Below are positions 44,790 through 57,015 of a DNA stretch of 64,000 nucleotides, one piece after another (the first letter of the stretch is position 1; every line of letters begins with the position of its first letter). The notes below the pieces were generated by a model. It saw only the letters and a program-made list of their open reading frames with translations. It was not told the DNA's origin and did not search any database. Both the position numbers and the translations under genes were made by a program. Source of the DNA: Forficula auricularia (lineage: Eukaryota; Arthropoda; Insecta; Dermaptera; Forficulidae); assembly GCA_024734495.1 (NCBI GenBank), contig JALMQS010000187.1, forward strand, positions 12,295,952 to 12,359,951, in the 5' to 3' direction.

Positions 44790-45089
44790 GTAAGTATAAT
44801 AAATACAGGGTGGGTCACGGGAAAGGGATGTTTTTCAGAAAAGCATAATTATGCAGATTTTTTAAAACATAATATTTTATTTGCATAGATCATCATAGAT
44901 AATCACTAAACTATGCCATTATTGAATGCTTATGAGCGAAAAATTATGTCTTTTTGGGGCGGTATTGGGAAGTGCGGAATTTTTCGGGCCTTTTTTTTGA
45001 AGAACAAGGAATTACAGTAACAGTTACTTCAGACCGCTATACATGTGCGTATTAGGGGGCAGGGGGCATTGCACCCTAGTAAACCTCTG

Positions 45090-45990
45090 CTCCCCCTAAA
45101 AAATCGAGTCAATATCACCAGAACTTGACCAAATTAATATGGGGCCACACCTAAGGTACCCCCTTTCCAATAAAAGAAGAATCATTGAAATCGGTCTATG
45201 AACAAAGAAGTTATGTCTGAACATTGAAAATTGGCGTATTTCGGCTGTCTCCACAAAAATAAAAATAATTTTTAAGAAAAAATAAAAACCGACTTCAAAT
45301 AATTAAATGCAACAAATAAAATACACTAAAATGTATAAAATAATTATTATCTAATTTAGTTACAACTAAACGACGAAATATTAACATGAAATTACTTTTT
45401 GAAGTCGGTACCAAACAAACTATATCTATAAGCGAGCGTACCCGCCAAACGTACTAAGTAAGATCCGTCGAGTGCGATTCATAAAAGGTATATGTTTGGC
45501 ACCGACTTAAAAAGTAATTTCATGTTAATATTTCGTCGTTTAGTTGTAACTAAATAAGATAATAATTATTTTATACCTTTTAGTGTATTTTATTTGTTGC
45601 ATTTAATTTTTTGAAGTCGGTTTTTATTTTTTCTTAAAAATTATTTTTATTTTTCTCTTTTTAGTGATGTTATTAATAGTGATCATATGATCAGAACTTG
45701 ACCAAATTAATATGACACCATCCCTAAGACATCCCCTTTCGGATAAAAAAAGAACCATCGAAATCGGTTCATAAACAAAGAGGTTAGGTCTAAACAAACC
45801 TAAAAAAGGTCTAATACCTATGAAAAAAAACGAAAAAATTGAGACCAATCAGAAGCTAGACTGGACCCAATGCAAAAAAATTTCAAAATCGGTTGACAAT
45901 TGGGGGGATATGAGGTAACATAGGCTCAAAAAAAAAAAAAAAAAAATTCAGTCGAATAGAGAACCTCCTCCATTTTTGAAGTCGATTAAA
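45090..45990. mobile_element. ACCGACTTC fold-back
   Basis: Inner arms pair TTAGTTACAACTAAACGACG (45360) with its complement near 45535-45560; the right outer end is TTTTTGAAGTCGATTAAAAA. Bases 46000-46690 hold a decayed repeat with GCGGAGACAGCAGAAATACG shared with 45225-45255. Confidence 0.8.
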
Positions 45991-46685
45991 AACCCACACC
46001 TTTTCCACTCCAAAACTTTAATTTATTATTAAAGGCTGTCAATTAGTGAATTCCTCCCAGTTCTCTGCACATTCCTAATTTAGATCGTATATGTAAAGTT
46101 ACAAGTAATTTTTTTCAAAAATTACACAATTTTCAAGTTATTTAATGAAGTCCGAAATTGTACAAATTCAGTTACAAAAAAATTTAAAATTCCAACCAAA
46201 AATTTTCAAAAATTAATATTACCTAGAATACATATTCTATGATTATATAGTACATTATTATATGAGCAGAAATTATATGACCCGTTGTTTAGAGGGTCCT
46301 GGCTTTGGAGTTGTGGGGTTGTTTTTTGCGGAGACAGCAGAAATACGCCAATATTCAACTAGCGCTTGAGTCCGAACAATCTATCGGAGAAAAAAACTAA
46401 ATAATGAAATTTGTATGAAATTTTATCAACTTTCATTTTGAAAATGAAAATTATTTATGAAAAGTTGATAGTTTCCGAGTTATAAGCGAAAAACCGCCAA
46501 AAAATAAAAATTTCATATTTTTTGCATTTTCTACAATGTTGCCTTACAAAATTTTAATGGGAAACCGCAAATTTTGATTCAACGCCTCAAAAAACATACA
46601 TATGTAAAAAATTAGAGCTACCCCAAAACTTTCTCCCATAGGGGCCCATTTGACCACAATTTGACTGGACTACTGCTTTATTCCA

Positions 46686-47641
46686 TTTTACTTTACCATA
46701 CAGGGTATGGTCAAGTATTGTAATCGTGCATGAAAAAAGTGTTTTTTTCTTTCTTTTTTTCAAAATATCTAAAAAACGGGTGAAACTATTTCGATTAAAA
46801 AAATTGAGCTAAACTATGGCATTTCGGTCTACAAAAAAGCTCTAATAAGTGAACATCGAAAAAATTATATTTTTCGAGATAATAATTGTTTTGTCAAAAT
46901 GTCTGTTAGATGGTTAGTTAGTCTGTGCGTTACCAAATTTGTGGATGAGCTAGCTCAAAAACTAGTGTGAATATCGAAACCAAATTTCACACGTAGTTTT
47001 GGTCCATTTAGATTAAGAGCTGATTAGATTTTGGTGCATATCGATCCAAAATTAAGGGGGGTTGGAGGGTCAAAAAATGAAAATCTTGGCTTTTTACCAA
47101 ACTCAACCAAATTTTGTATACATAATCACTGGGTCCCCAGAAGTCTAAAAATGCAAAAACTAACCGCCCGGAATGGGGGGGGGGGGCGGAGGGTCAAAAA
47201 ATGAAAATCTTGGCCTTTTACCAAACTCAACCAAATTTTGTATACATAATCAGTGGGTCCCCAGAAGTCTAAAAATGCAAAAACTAACCGCCCGAAATGG
47301 GGGGGGGGGCGGAGGTTCAAAAAATGAAAATCTTGGCCATTTGCCAACTCAACCAAATTTTGTATACATAATCAGTGGGTCCCCAGAAGTCTAAAAATGC
47401 AAAAACTAACCGCCCGAAATGGGGGGGGGGGTCAAAAAATGAAAATCTTGGCCATTTGCCAAACTCAACCAAATTTTGTATACATAATCAGTGCGTCCCA
47501 GGAGTCTAAAAATGCAAAAACTAACCCCCCCCTTTACATGATTTTAAATAATTTTATTAAATATTAAATATAAGTGAAGGGGCCAGGTTGTATGGTAAAG
47601 TCAAGTGGATGGCCACATCAGAACACGTCAGCTTATTTTAT
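46686..47641. repeat. Fold-back F, right half
   Basis: TTTACTTTACCATACAGGGT, the CAAGTATTGTAATCG block and five C/G-rich monomers, ending at CACGTCAGCTTATT. The left arm is missing. Bases 47641-48720 hold no gene; there is a TC repeat at 48249-48271. Confidence 0.8.
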
Positions 47642-48721
47642 AGAAAAAATGGTCCTGGCTGGTCCAAAATGATCTTGGCGTAAGAATCCTTATAAATGGC
47701 CTGAATCAGCTGTACCTATTGTAGATTGATTCCTTGTCTTATCAGAGCAGGAAATATTTTATTATGATATAAAAGAGTCAAATACTTTTTCATAATCGAT
47801 AATTACTAGAAATAAACCGATTTGATATTCGTTCAATTTTTCTATAATCTGATTCAAAACCTGTATATTATTATCGCAGGTTGAGTGTCAAGGTCTGAAA
47901 CTTGTTTGTTCAAATGTCTGGTTATTGATAATAATTATTTTTTCTATTCTCTTCTACTAAAGTATTATTATATGTTTATGATATAAAATCCATTAAATTA
48001 AGGGTTTAATAAATAAAGGCTCATTTGACATTAAATTATTTTATGAAGTTGAATCAACCGGGTGCATCTGGGTTGGACTATTTTCGTTTTTGAAAATGTA
48101 AAGATGAATTATCAAATGTGCAAAGGAAATTGTTAAAAATGTTGCTTTGAATTCCAAGACGATCCGACATGAAAAAATAATTTATTGTATCATTTTTAGC
48201 GCATCTTTCTAGTCATTTTTTTATTTACTGAGAAACTTTTTTAAAATCTGTCTCTCTCTCTCTCTCTCTTAAATATTTTAGTAAAATTATATTTTATCAG
48301 ATATTAATTATTTATTTCAGAATAAAAATATGCTCCTTAAAAAAGAGCAAATTTCCATTTACAGAAAAGACATTTTGAACAATTTCATCATATTTTTATT
48401 TTGTTTCAAATAATAAATTTCCTTAAACAAAAAAATTAATTTGGGTCAGTTATTATTTTCAAATATTACATATTTTAAAGTGTTCTTTATACAGCCCACA
48501 TATTCACAGAAAATATTTTAAAATTAATTTTCTTCTCCTAATGCGGTAAAGAAATTATTTTAAATGATAGTTTCAAGTAACGCGTACAAACGATCGGAAA
48601 GAGTACCGCCATGTTGGATGACGCCACACAGCGTCTCAAAGCGGAGAGCCCACTTATATATCATTGCTATCGTGAGTTTTCCTGTGTATTATGGATAATC
48701 TAAGCTCAATTAAATCAAGGT

Positions 48722-49447
48722 ACAGGGTGGGGCGCGGTCACTTCCTTATTTTAAAAATCATAACACAAAAAGTATTGGCAGTATAAATTTAATTCTTTTT
48801 TCTGTACACAGAGGTAAATTTAAAGTTTTATTGCATTAGGCTTTAAAAACGGCATCTTGAAGATGGCCACCGTCCTCGTCAATACACTGAGATAGCCGAA
48901 TTTTGAAATTCCTGTCCACTATTTCGATTGAGTAGTTTTTTCTATCCAAACTCGAAGAGATGGATGTTTGTGGGGGGGGGTAGGGGGGGGGTTCCAACAG
49001 GATGACGCCACGGATCTCACGGCACGAACTTCCATGAATCTCTTGCGAAAACACTTCCTCGAATGGCTCATCTCTCTTAGTGGTGATCTTCAGTGGCCAC
49101 CACGATCGCCAGATTTAGCCCCCTGTGAGTATTTCCTGTAGGGCTATCTTAAATCTTTGGTTTACACGAATCGTCCAATGACCGTTGATCAGCTGAAGGA
49201 CAATATTCGTGCTGCTATTGCCGACATAGGCACAGATATGTTGGAAAAAGTGGACAGAAATGTCAAAATTCGGCTATTTCAGTGTATTGACGAGGTCGGT
49301 GGCCACTTTCGAGTTGTCATTTTTAACACCGAATGAAATAAAACTTTAAATGTACCCCTGTATACAGAAAAAGATTTGAATCGATACTGCCTATACTTTT
49401 TGTCTTATGATTTTTTAAAATAAGGAATTGACCGCGCCCCACCCTGT
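48722..49447. mobile_element. Fold-back made of a maT-like transposase end
   Basis: Ends ACAGGGTGGGGCGCGGTCA and its near complement at 49430-49447, TA borders. The arms also pair through AAAACTTTAAATG and CAGTGTATTGACGAGG. The right half encodes the C-terminus of a Tc1/mariner-type (maT-like) transposase: WPPRSPDLAPCEYFL then a stop where GY follows, YTNRPMTVDQLKDNIRAAIA, and the final IDEVGGHFRVVIFN. The left arm repeats that end inverted. Confidence 0.85.
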
Positions 49448-49608
49448 ATAAATATTGTTTCGTACCACGTTTTACGAGCACTACATTTAGAACTGCAGAG
49501 AAAAAAAATTGTTTCATTTCCTGAGGCAAAATACGTAAAAAAAGAGAAAATTATTGCTGAAAGCTTTGAGACGTGATGATAAAGACGTATCTCAGAAAAC
49601 ACACTGTG

Positions 49609-50264
49609 TAATAGGGTGCTCCTAATTTTGGATATTTTCGAATATTTGCTCGGAGAGGGGCTCATATGTTTCGAAATAAATAAAAAAAAATCCCCCAAGT
49701 TTCAAGTCTCTATTTCAATTTTAACCTAGTGCTACACAGCGATAAGTTTCCCATCTAAATAACATGGGGTTTTTGACATTGAACAATCAATTTTTTATTC
49801 CGGCCAAAGTAATGATTCAAAAAATTTGAAACTCTGTAGACTTTATCCTTATAATAGTAGCTATACCTCAGAACTTTTTATAGATTTTTAGATATTATAA
49901 CTTTGGAGTCTATAACTTACTAATACTAAGATATAGCAGTATTTTATCTAGATGTAACTCCAAAATTCTAATAGCTAAAAATCTGTAAAAATTCTGAAAG
50001 ATGGCTACTATTATAAGGATAAAGTCTAAAGAATTTCAAATTTTTTGAACCATTATTTTGGCCGGGATAAAAAATTTATCGTTCAATGCCAAAACCCTCA
50101 TGTTATTTAGATGGGAAACTTAATTGCTGTGTTGAATTAGGTTAAAATTGAGATAGAGACTACAAACTTTTGGGATATTTTTTTTAATTTATTTCGAACC
50201 ATCTGAGCTCCTGTCCGCGTAAATATTTCGAAAATATCCAATATAAGGAGCACCCTACTGTATA
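49609..50264. mobile_element. Fold-back B, second copy
   Basis: TAGGGTGCTCCTAATTTTGG on the left and GGAGCACCCTACTGTA on the right; same inner arms as 12406-12915. Confidence 0.85.
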
Positions 50265-50269
50265 GGGAC

Positions 50270-50990
50270 CATTTTTTACTTTACCATACAGAGTATGGTC
50301 AAGTATTGTAATCGTGCATGAAAAAAGTGATTTTTTTTCCTTCTTTTTTTAACATATCTAAAAAACGGCTTAAACTATTTCGATTAAAAAAATTGAGCGA
50401 AACCATGGCATTTAGGTCTACACAAAAGCTCTAATAAGTGAACATCGAAAAAATTATATTTTTCGAGATAATAATTGTTTTGTCAAAATGTCTGTTAGTT
50501 AGTCTGTGCGTTACCAAATTTGTGGACGAGCTAGCTCAAAAACTAGTGTGAATATCGAAACCAAATTTCCCACGTAGTTTTGGTCCATTTAGATTAAGAG
50601 CTGATTAGATTTTGGTACATATTGATCCAAAATTAAGGGGGGTCGAGGGGGGTTAAAAATTAAAAATCTAGGTCGTTTGAGCAAACTCAACCAAATTTTG
50701 TATACATAATCAATGCAACCCCAGAAGTCTAAAAATGCAAGAACTAACCCCCAAAATTGGTGGGGGAGGGGGGGGGGTCAAAAAATGAAAATACAGGCTC
50801 TTGTTCCTAACTCAACCAAATTTTGTATATATAATCAGAGGGCACACAGTAATCTAAAAATACAAAAACTAACCCCTCACCTACATGATTATTAATAATT
50901 TTAATAAATATTAAATATAATTGAGAGGCCAGGTTGAATGGTAAAGTCAAGTGGATGGACACATCAGAACACGTCAGCTTATTTTTACTT
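50270..50990. repeat. Fold-back F, right half
   Basis: Same structure as 46686-47641, ending CACGTCAGCTTATT at about 50986. The sequence right after it (ACTTTATTCAGCGAAAGGC) matches the copy 1 intron near 5605, where no element is present. Confidence 0.8.
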
Positions 50991-51064
50991 TATTCAGCGA
51001 AAGGCTGTTTTGAGTAAGCCATTACTTTAATTCAAAATAAAAAAATGATTTTTATATTTTTTAG

Positions 51065-51234
51065 TGTTTGATTCTTGGGGGAAGATCCCTATCGGCATAA
51101 AAGAGTTGAATTTTGTGAGTCTTGGGAATTTTGACGAATGTCTTGCAATCAACAATATCAAAGATAGTCGAAATGTAACATTGGAGACTCAATATTGTCT
51201 TGGTAACGTACAATTAATAACAACTGGTACAGTG
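51065..51234 (+). CDS. NRF-6 copy 2, exon 2
   Basis: FDSWGKIPIG, NFDECLAI, TQYCLG. Same borders and phases as 5685-5854; ends before GTGAGT. Confidence 0.92.
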
Positions 51235-51293
51235 GTGAGTATCTTTTCTTAAAATATTTTTTACTTTTTAGTTAAACTAATTTTATTTTTTAG

Positions 51294-51487
51294 TTGGATT
51301 ACCTTGCGCGTGCTTCCATCGGACTATGTTTGCCTAAACATTGTAGTCCTAAAGACATTGAGACACTAAGTGATCCTTTGATGTCACTAATAAAATTAAT
51401 GAAAATAAATTTTACTTTGCATCTGAACGTAACTTCCTGTCAAACAAACGACCCTTTTCCTTTTACGACTGCAGATATTTCAGCTAT
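51294..51487 (+). CDS. NRF-6 copy 2, exon 3
   Basis: SIGLCLPKHCSPKDI and VTSCQTND give the remaining NRF-domain cysteines. Frame intact, unlike copy 1. The end at AT before GTGGGT gives a phase that opens directly into LILSLFAF of the next exon; the alternative GTATTTC donor does not. Confidence 0.88.
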
Positions 51488-51555
51488 GTGGGTTAAACTT
51501 GGTATTTCTTATTTCAATGAAAATAAATCATGATTATTTCGTTCATAATTTTCAG

Positions 51556-51817
51556 ATTAATACTCTCACTTTTTGCATTTTTATCACTACTAAGTACTTT
51601 ATATGACTTGATAATACCACAAAATAAACAGCTGGGTTTATTAAAATCGTTCTCATGGTATACCAATGGTCTTCGTATTCTGGACACAAAGGAAAATCCA
51701 AATTCTATCCGTTCATTACATGGAATTAAATTTCTAAGTATATGCTGGGTAATACTTGCTCATCGTTCCTCGGCTGATTTAGTAGGTCCAAACATAAATC
51801 GCCTCTCAGCTTTTAAA
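51556..51817 (+). CDS. NRF-6 copy 2, exon 4
   Basis: First membrane helix (LILSLFAFLSLLSTLYDLI), then HGIKFLSICWVILAHR. Ends at AAA before GTAAGT. Parallel to 10918-11179. Confidence 0.92.
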
Positions 51818-52194
51818 GTAAGTAAATTTCATAAATTTATTAAAAAACAACAACATTTGAATACTTTAAAATGATTAAGGTAGTTATATCGCGACAATAG
51901 TAGCAAAAAGTTAATGCTAGAGCAGTGTTTCCCATCGTGGGGCCCACGCCCCACAGGTAGGAAATTTTATTGTTAAGGGAGACAATTCGAACATGGGCTC
52001 TGCCTAGTGATATGTTGTTGTGCCTCGAGAATTTATTTCCTTAAATAAATATATAATTATTCTTAAGGGCAATATTTTGGCGATCGGCTCCCTTTTGATG
52101 CTCGAAGGCCCCTTTTTGACAATAGGAAAGACAATAGAAACCTTACAATTCGACTTCCTGGACCTTCAATGAATGTGAAATGAGTTTATATTAT

Positions 52195-52630
52195 ATACGA
52201 GCTTTTCGTGCGTGCCTTTGGCCCTCCGGGTTGAAATGCCCTGGCGGGCAGCGTCTCGGTCCGAAAATTTTATTCCTCTTAAAAAACCACACTCCATATG
52301 TATACCTGTAAACTACCGAAAATACATCGTCTCTTTAAAGTTTCGCCTCTTTAATTTTTGAGTGGCGAGGGGGGGGGGGGGAATAATTATCAATATATTT
52401 AATGTTTCTTAATTTAAAATGAATTGGAGTCTTTCATTTCAAAATTCGAGTCTAAATTACAATTATATTTCAAATTTGCCTGGTTAATGAAAATCGATTG
52501 GAGCCATCAGTTTAAAATCCGAGCTGACAATTATATTTCAAATTTGCCTCGTTAATTAATATATATTTAATGTCTCTTAATTTAAAATCTATTGGTGTTT
52601 TTTCATTTTCATTCGAGTTCAAATGAAATA
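52195..52630 (+). repeat. GC-hairpin repeat, copy c
   Basis: Matches 30908-31345 from ACGAGCTTTTCGTGCGTGCC through GCCCTGGCGGGC to the CATTTTCATTCGAG end. Confidence 0.8.
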
Positions 52631-52755
52631 TTCAATAATTTGAGCATTAACAACACTCTCTTCCCATGTCCATATTTACAAGAATGTCTTATATTAACTT
52701 AATCACTTTTAGATTTTACTTGTGTAAAAACCCACAAGTTTCTTCTTGGTGATAT

Positions 52756-54054
52756 TATTATTATTATTTATTGAGTAACCAACTTATTATACAATTTTAT
52801 TTACAATAATTTTGATTCAATTTCTAGTACATGCCCGAAAGGGGCTTCGGTACTTTCTTTTAATATATTGAAAAAAGGTAATTTTTTGTTTACATTTACT
52901 AATTTAGTACATATTGTTAATTTCAACCATGTGTTTCAATTTTCCTCTTCTTCGTCTTCATTAATCGATAAAGTTCTTGATCCCCTGGCCCCTTCTTCTC
53001 CCTTCTTTCTTCTCTTTTTCTAGCTCGTCTTCATCCTTCATCCGTCTTATTACATCATCTTCCATCCTTCCCTCCTTTAATGGTTCTACCAGGTTCTTCC
53101 ACAGCTTCTCTGTTCTTCTCTCTTCTCCTTTCTGTTCTGTTGTTTCTTCCTCTCTTATTCTCTTGTTATAAATATTTCCGCATCTGGCCCTTGTCCAGAT
53201 GCGCCTCTTCCACTCGCTTATGTTCGGTCTCTCCAGATAGTCCTCTTTTCCAATATTTCTCTTTATTTCCTTATAGTAAGGGAAATACTTGGATTTCTCT
53301 ATTTTTTCTAGGTCCAATTGTATTTTTTGTTCTGCTCCCTTTATTATGCCGTCTTCTATTTTCTTTAATAGTTCATTTTCTTCCTCATTTAGTAATTCTT
53401 GAACTATTGTGGGCTCTCCCCATCCATTCCACCTTTTTCTAAAACTGTTTCCCCATCTTGTTTCATTTTTATTTTTAATTCCTCTAATTATTTCCCTCAG
53501 GCATATCTTCGGCCATCTGTCATCCTCCATATCTTTGACCTTTAGCATATATTTTATCAATCTTTTAGCCTGGTAGACATATAGGTTTGTTCTCCCCGTT
53601 TCTCCCCTCCATATATAGTCCGGCGTGTTTCTGTCTATCCCCATTATTAGCTTAATATATTCCCCTTGTGTTTTTTCCACCTCTATTTTTTCTTCCCAAC
53701 CCCATAGTTCAACGCCATACATTAAGATCGATTTTATTAGGGACTCGAAGAGGTAGAATTTCTTTGCGAATGAAGCCATTCTTGTTCTTTTTAATAAACT
53801 CCATGTGGTGTATATAATTCTTTTTGCTTTTTCTTTTTGTTCTTTTATATGTTCATTGTGATTGTTTCTTGAATTTAGTCTGTATCCTAAGTATTTGATA
53901 TTTTCGACTTCTTCGATTTTTTCTTCCTTCATTAACCAGTTTCTTTTCTTCTCCCTCCTCCCCCTCTTCCTAAAACAAATTATTTTTGACTTTTTACAAT
54001 TGATTTCAAGATCGTTCTTTTTTGTGTATTTGACTAAATTTTCTATCTATCTTT
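52756..54054 (-). pseudogene. LINE reverse transcriptase C-terminus, 5'-truncated
   Basis: A 323-residue minus-strand frame: IKYLGYRLNSRNNHNEHI, YGVELWGWEEKIEVEKTQGE, NTPDYIWRGETGRT, then a charged tail. This is the thumb and C-terminal region of a LINE family known in other insects (from memory, ants); the clade is not settled. An AAT-repeat tail at the 3' end and GTGATAT on both sides (52749-52755, 54055-54061) show target-primed insertion into the hAT. Confidence 0.85.
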
Positions 54055-54562
54055 GTGATATAAATAACAAAAAAATTTGTCTTTTAGAAAAGATTTTACT
54101 TAGAGGACATAAAAGACTTGGGTGGGGCATGGCACATAAAAGGTTGGGAAACACTGTGCTAGTGTATACAGTACAGACAATTAGGATTCATAATTCATAA
54201 GCCAAAAACTTTTTGCTCTTTATGTACCACTACTGGCCAATCCCGTGCTCGTTTGACAAATCTGGAAACACTCTCCGAGCTTGTATATATTTTATCATAG
54301 AAATTTCAGATAAAGTACATTATAAAGGGAGATTTATAAAACAAAAAATTCTTAATAAGCGATTGAAAGCTGTTGCGACAACGACTGAAGCAAAAAAACG
54401 TGTACTAAAGTTAACCCACTTTTTAGGTTAAATAAATGCGTTGTTGCCAGCTTGTTTTAAGTGGAAATTTTTCATTATACATGTGTCATTATTTATTAAT
54501 TATTATCTCCGAAACTGTGTTGTAACTATGAATTAAAATTTTCTTAAGAAATTTAATAATTA

Positions 54563-54935
54563 CTAGCTGCAAGGACGGCCTTCGGCGGCCCTCTTGCTAT
54601 CCAGGAGGCACACCCCTGGACCCCAGTCCTCGAACCCCCCCCTAACACTCTATTCCGCACCCTAACCCACCTACCCCTCACCCCCACCCCCAAAACCCCT
54701 CCAGCACCCCCACACCATGCACCTCGTTGCCAATCCCGCCCCCACACCACAACCCGCACCCACCTCGGACCCCGCTCCCCATCCACCCCGGACCCCACCC
54801 GGTGCACTCCAACCATGCACACCACACCCCCGCCTAGCCCCCTGGACCCCACCCCCGCTATGCCCCCTGGACTCCCCCCACACCACCCCCTGCTCCCCAC
54901 CCTACTCCGACTCACTCCTCACCCCTCATTGATGA
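54563..54935 (+). repeat. GC-rich repeat abutting an NRF-6 exon
   Basis: Begins TAGCTGCAAGGACGGCCTTC, then long C-rich stretches (ACCCC, CACCCC). Composition resembles 62760-63110. The proline-rich ORFs and their minus-strand partners are by-products. It ends against TTGATGAAATCT of the next exon. Confidence 0.75.
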
Positions 54936-54945
54936 AATCTAATTT

Positions 54946-55122
54946 GTGTATTTTTAAAGAAACAACTGATTGGCATGCAGTTGTCGTCGAAGCTGCAAAT
55001 TATGCAGTGGATTCATTCTTTTTAGTTGGAGGCTTACTGGTATCCTATACGGTTTTACAAATTTTAAAAACAACTAATGAAATGTTTAATCCACTAATAT
55101 ATTATCTACATAGATTGTTACG
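54946..55122 (+). CDS. NRF-6 copy 2, exon 5 (start uncertain)
   Basis: AANYAVDSFFLVGGLLVSYT and NPLIYYLHRLLR; ends at CG before GTAAGA. In copy 1 the exon begins after ATGAG at 16291; in copy 2 the GC-rich repeat replaces that acceptor and no obvious in-frame AG follows within the exon. Either a new acceptor inside the repeat is used, or this exon is damaged. Confidence 0.75.
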
Positions 55123-56224
55123 GTAAGATATTATCTTATCTTATTATATTAAACCAGCAATTCTTGTATACCGGGTGAGTTTTTTATTTTGAGACAGTCT
55201 TATAACTCAAAAACAGTGCATTATATGAAAAAAAAGATTCAAATAAAAGTTTATTTATATAGAGAGGGAAACTAAACTACGCTATTGTTGGTTTTCCTAG
55301 AACAAGATTTTAAGGGTATTTTAAGGTGAAGTTCTGTTTTTTAAATGGAAACCTTTATATTTGTTTACATATTCTGAATCTACAAAAAAAACTGAACAAC
55401 TTTCATAAGAACTATTTTTTTATTCGACTTCAAAGAATCAAAATCAATTAGATCTCAGAAAAAAAACCCAAATTATTATTTTTAACAATTATTCAGCTTA
55501 ATTATCAAATAATATTGAATAAATAATTAATTATTAAATAAATAATTATTAAATCGAAAAGTAAAAACAATGAAAATAAGTGTTGATAATGATATTAAAA
55601 CTTCGCTATACTCAGATTTAATAGATCTATTTAAAATTCTTGAGTTTAAAAAAGTTTATTTTTCGTGTCAATCCAATAGATAGTTATATTGTATTCTCAA
55701 AACAAAAAAGGAGCATTTTTTGTTGAAGACAGAATTGAAATGGTCTTCATTCATGCGCTGAATGTGGAATGAGTTTTAGGGGCTGCAAATGAAATGAATG
55801 CCGAGCGTTTTCCTGAAGGAATACACCCTCACAAGCTTCAATTTATCGTGTTGTAAATCTGTTAAAAAAAAAAAACAGGAAATGTAAAGACTATGCAGAA
55901 ACTGAAACAGGTCAAAATAAGGAAATTTAACTGGAATTCATCCAGAAGACTTGCAATACATTCTGAAATGTCTCAGAAGTGTCAAAAAATTATTAAATTA
56001 TTTATTTTTATTTTATTTATTTTTAAGCCTTTGTTGGTTCAAATTACATTTTACATTTAACATTATATATACATTTTAATTATTTAGTATCATTATTATT
56101 ACAATCATCATTTTTATTTTTTTAACTATAATAAAATACATTTGTTTTCATTTTTAATTAAACTATGCACAAGTTATAAAGGAACCAGGCCCCGAGGGGC
56201 ATAGGCCTCTCCCATGGTCTTCCA

Positions 56225-57015
56225 ACTGGAACAAGTTCTGGTCTTTAAAATTTATATTAAAAAATAAGCAAATTAAACTGGCCACAAAGATCAAAACTCT
56301 AAAAACATGTGTATTTCCTACATTACTATATGGAAGTCAAACATGGTCGCCTACTGAATTAACGGTACAAAAACTCGAGATAGCCCAAAGAAATATGATC
56401 CGAAGTATCCTTAGCTACAGAAAAATAGACAGACATAAAATAGAAGATCTATTTATATAAAATTACAAAAATGAGAAATATTAGCATTGAATTAAGAAAA
56501 GTAAATGGAGATGGGCGGGGCATATTGCTAGAATGAAGGATGAAAGATGGCCAAAAATTCTAACTGAGTGGTGTGTAGCGGCCCGCGGCCCGCTCTTGCT
56601 CATGGCGACGAGCCTTGAGCCACGGCCGCTAGATGACTCAGTCGGATCGTTGTGTCGTTTAGCATGAGTGAAATATTATCACCCATGCTATATTAAAGCG
56701 ACTCGATTCGACTGGAGAAGCGAACGGATTCGGACACGCGAATCTGGAGGGGCCAAATGCCAACCAGCAGCCCCTCCCCTGCACACACCCTATATGAACA
56801 CGCAACCTACAACCTGCACTCAACAGATTGTTAGGACCCCATCGACTTGATGGGGGCGCACAAAGCACCACAAAGCACTCACCTCACGAGAGCCCTAACA
56901 ATAGGTGTCCCCTAGACAGGAAAAGATCGCGAGGAAGACCACCGAGAAGATGGAATGACGAACTAGTGAGAGTGACTGGAGTCGAATGGATGAGAGTGCC
57001 AAGAAACAGAGATTA
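56225..57015 (+). pseudogene. LINE C-terminal fragment, split by an LTR
   Basis: KIKTLKTCVFPTLLYGSQTW, LEIAQRNMIRSILSYRKIDR, then KWRWAGHIARMKDERWPKIL up to 56573. The frame continues after the insert with LDRKRSRGRPPRRWNDELVR and VEWMRVPRN. RTE-like C-terminus. A stop at 56457-56459 shows decay. Confidence 0.82.
56574..56903 (+). mobile_element. Solo-LTR-like insert, 330 bp
   Basis: Starts TGTAGCGGCCCG and is followed by GGTG; the same GGTG precedes it (56570-56573, 56904-56907). Removing it restores the LINE frame exactly. A TATA-like TGCTATATTAAA lies near 56688. The 3' end reads CAATA rather than CA, so the exact terminus may differ by a few bases. Confidence 0.65.

Larger units (their letters stand above)
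51923..54156. mobile_element. hAT element with nested LINE and GC-hairpin repeat
   Basis: Ends CAGTGTTTCCCATCG and GGTTGGGAAACACTG, a well-known hAT terminus type. Flanks TGCTAGAG and TGCTAGTG form an 8-bp duplication with one mismatch. It contains the GC-hairpin repeat (52195-52630) and a LINE (52756-54054). Bases 54157-54560 have a 72-codon ORF without recognisable family. Confidence 0.82.

Noticed and set aside
52977..53442. Plus-strand serine/leucine-rich ORFs
   Set aside because: Shadows of the LINE coding on the minus strand.
54213..54431. 72-codon ORF as a host gene
   Set aside because: No recognisable domain or splice sites, and located in a TE-rich intron.
54553..54932. Several overlapping proline- or glycine-rich ORFs
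   Set aside because: Low-complexity C-rich repeat; no conserved motif.
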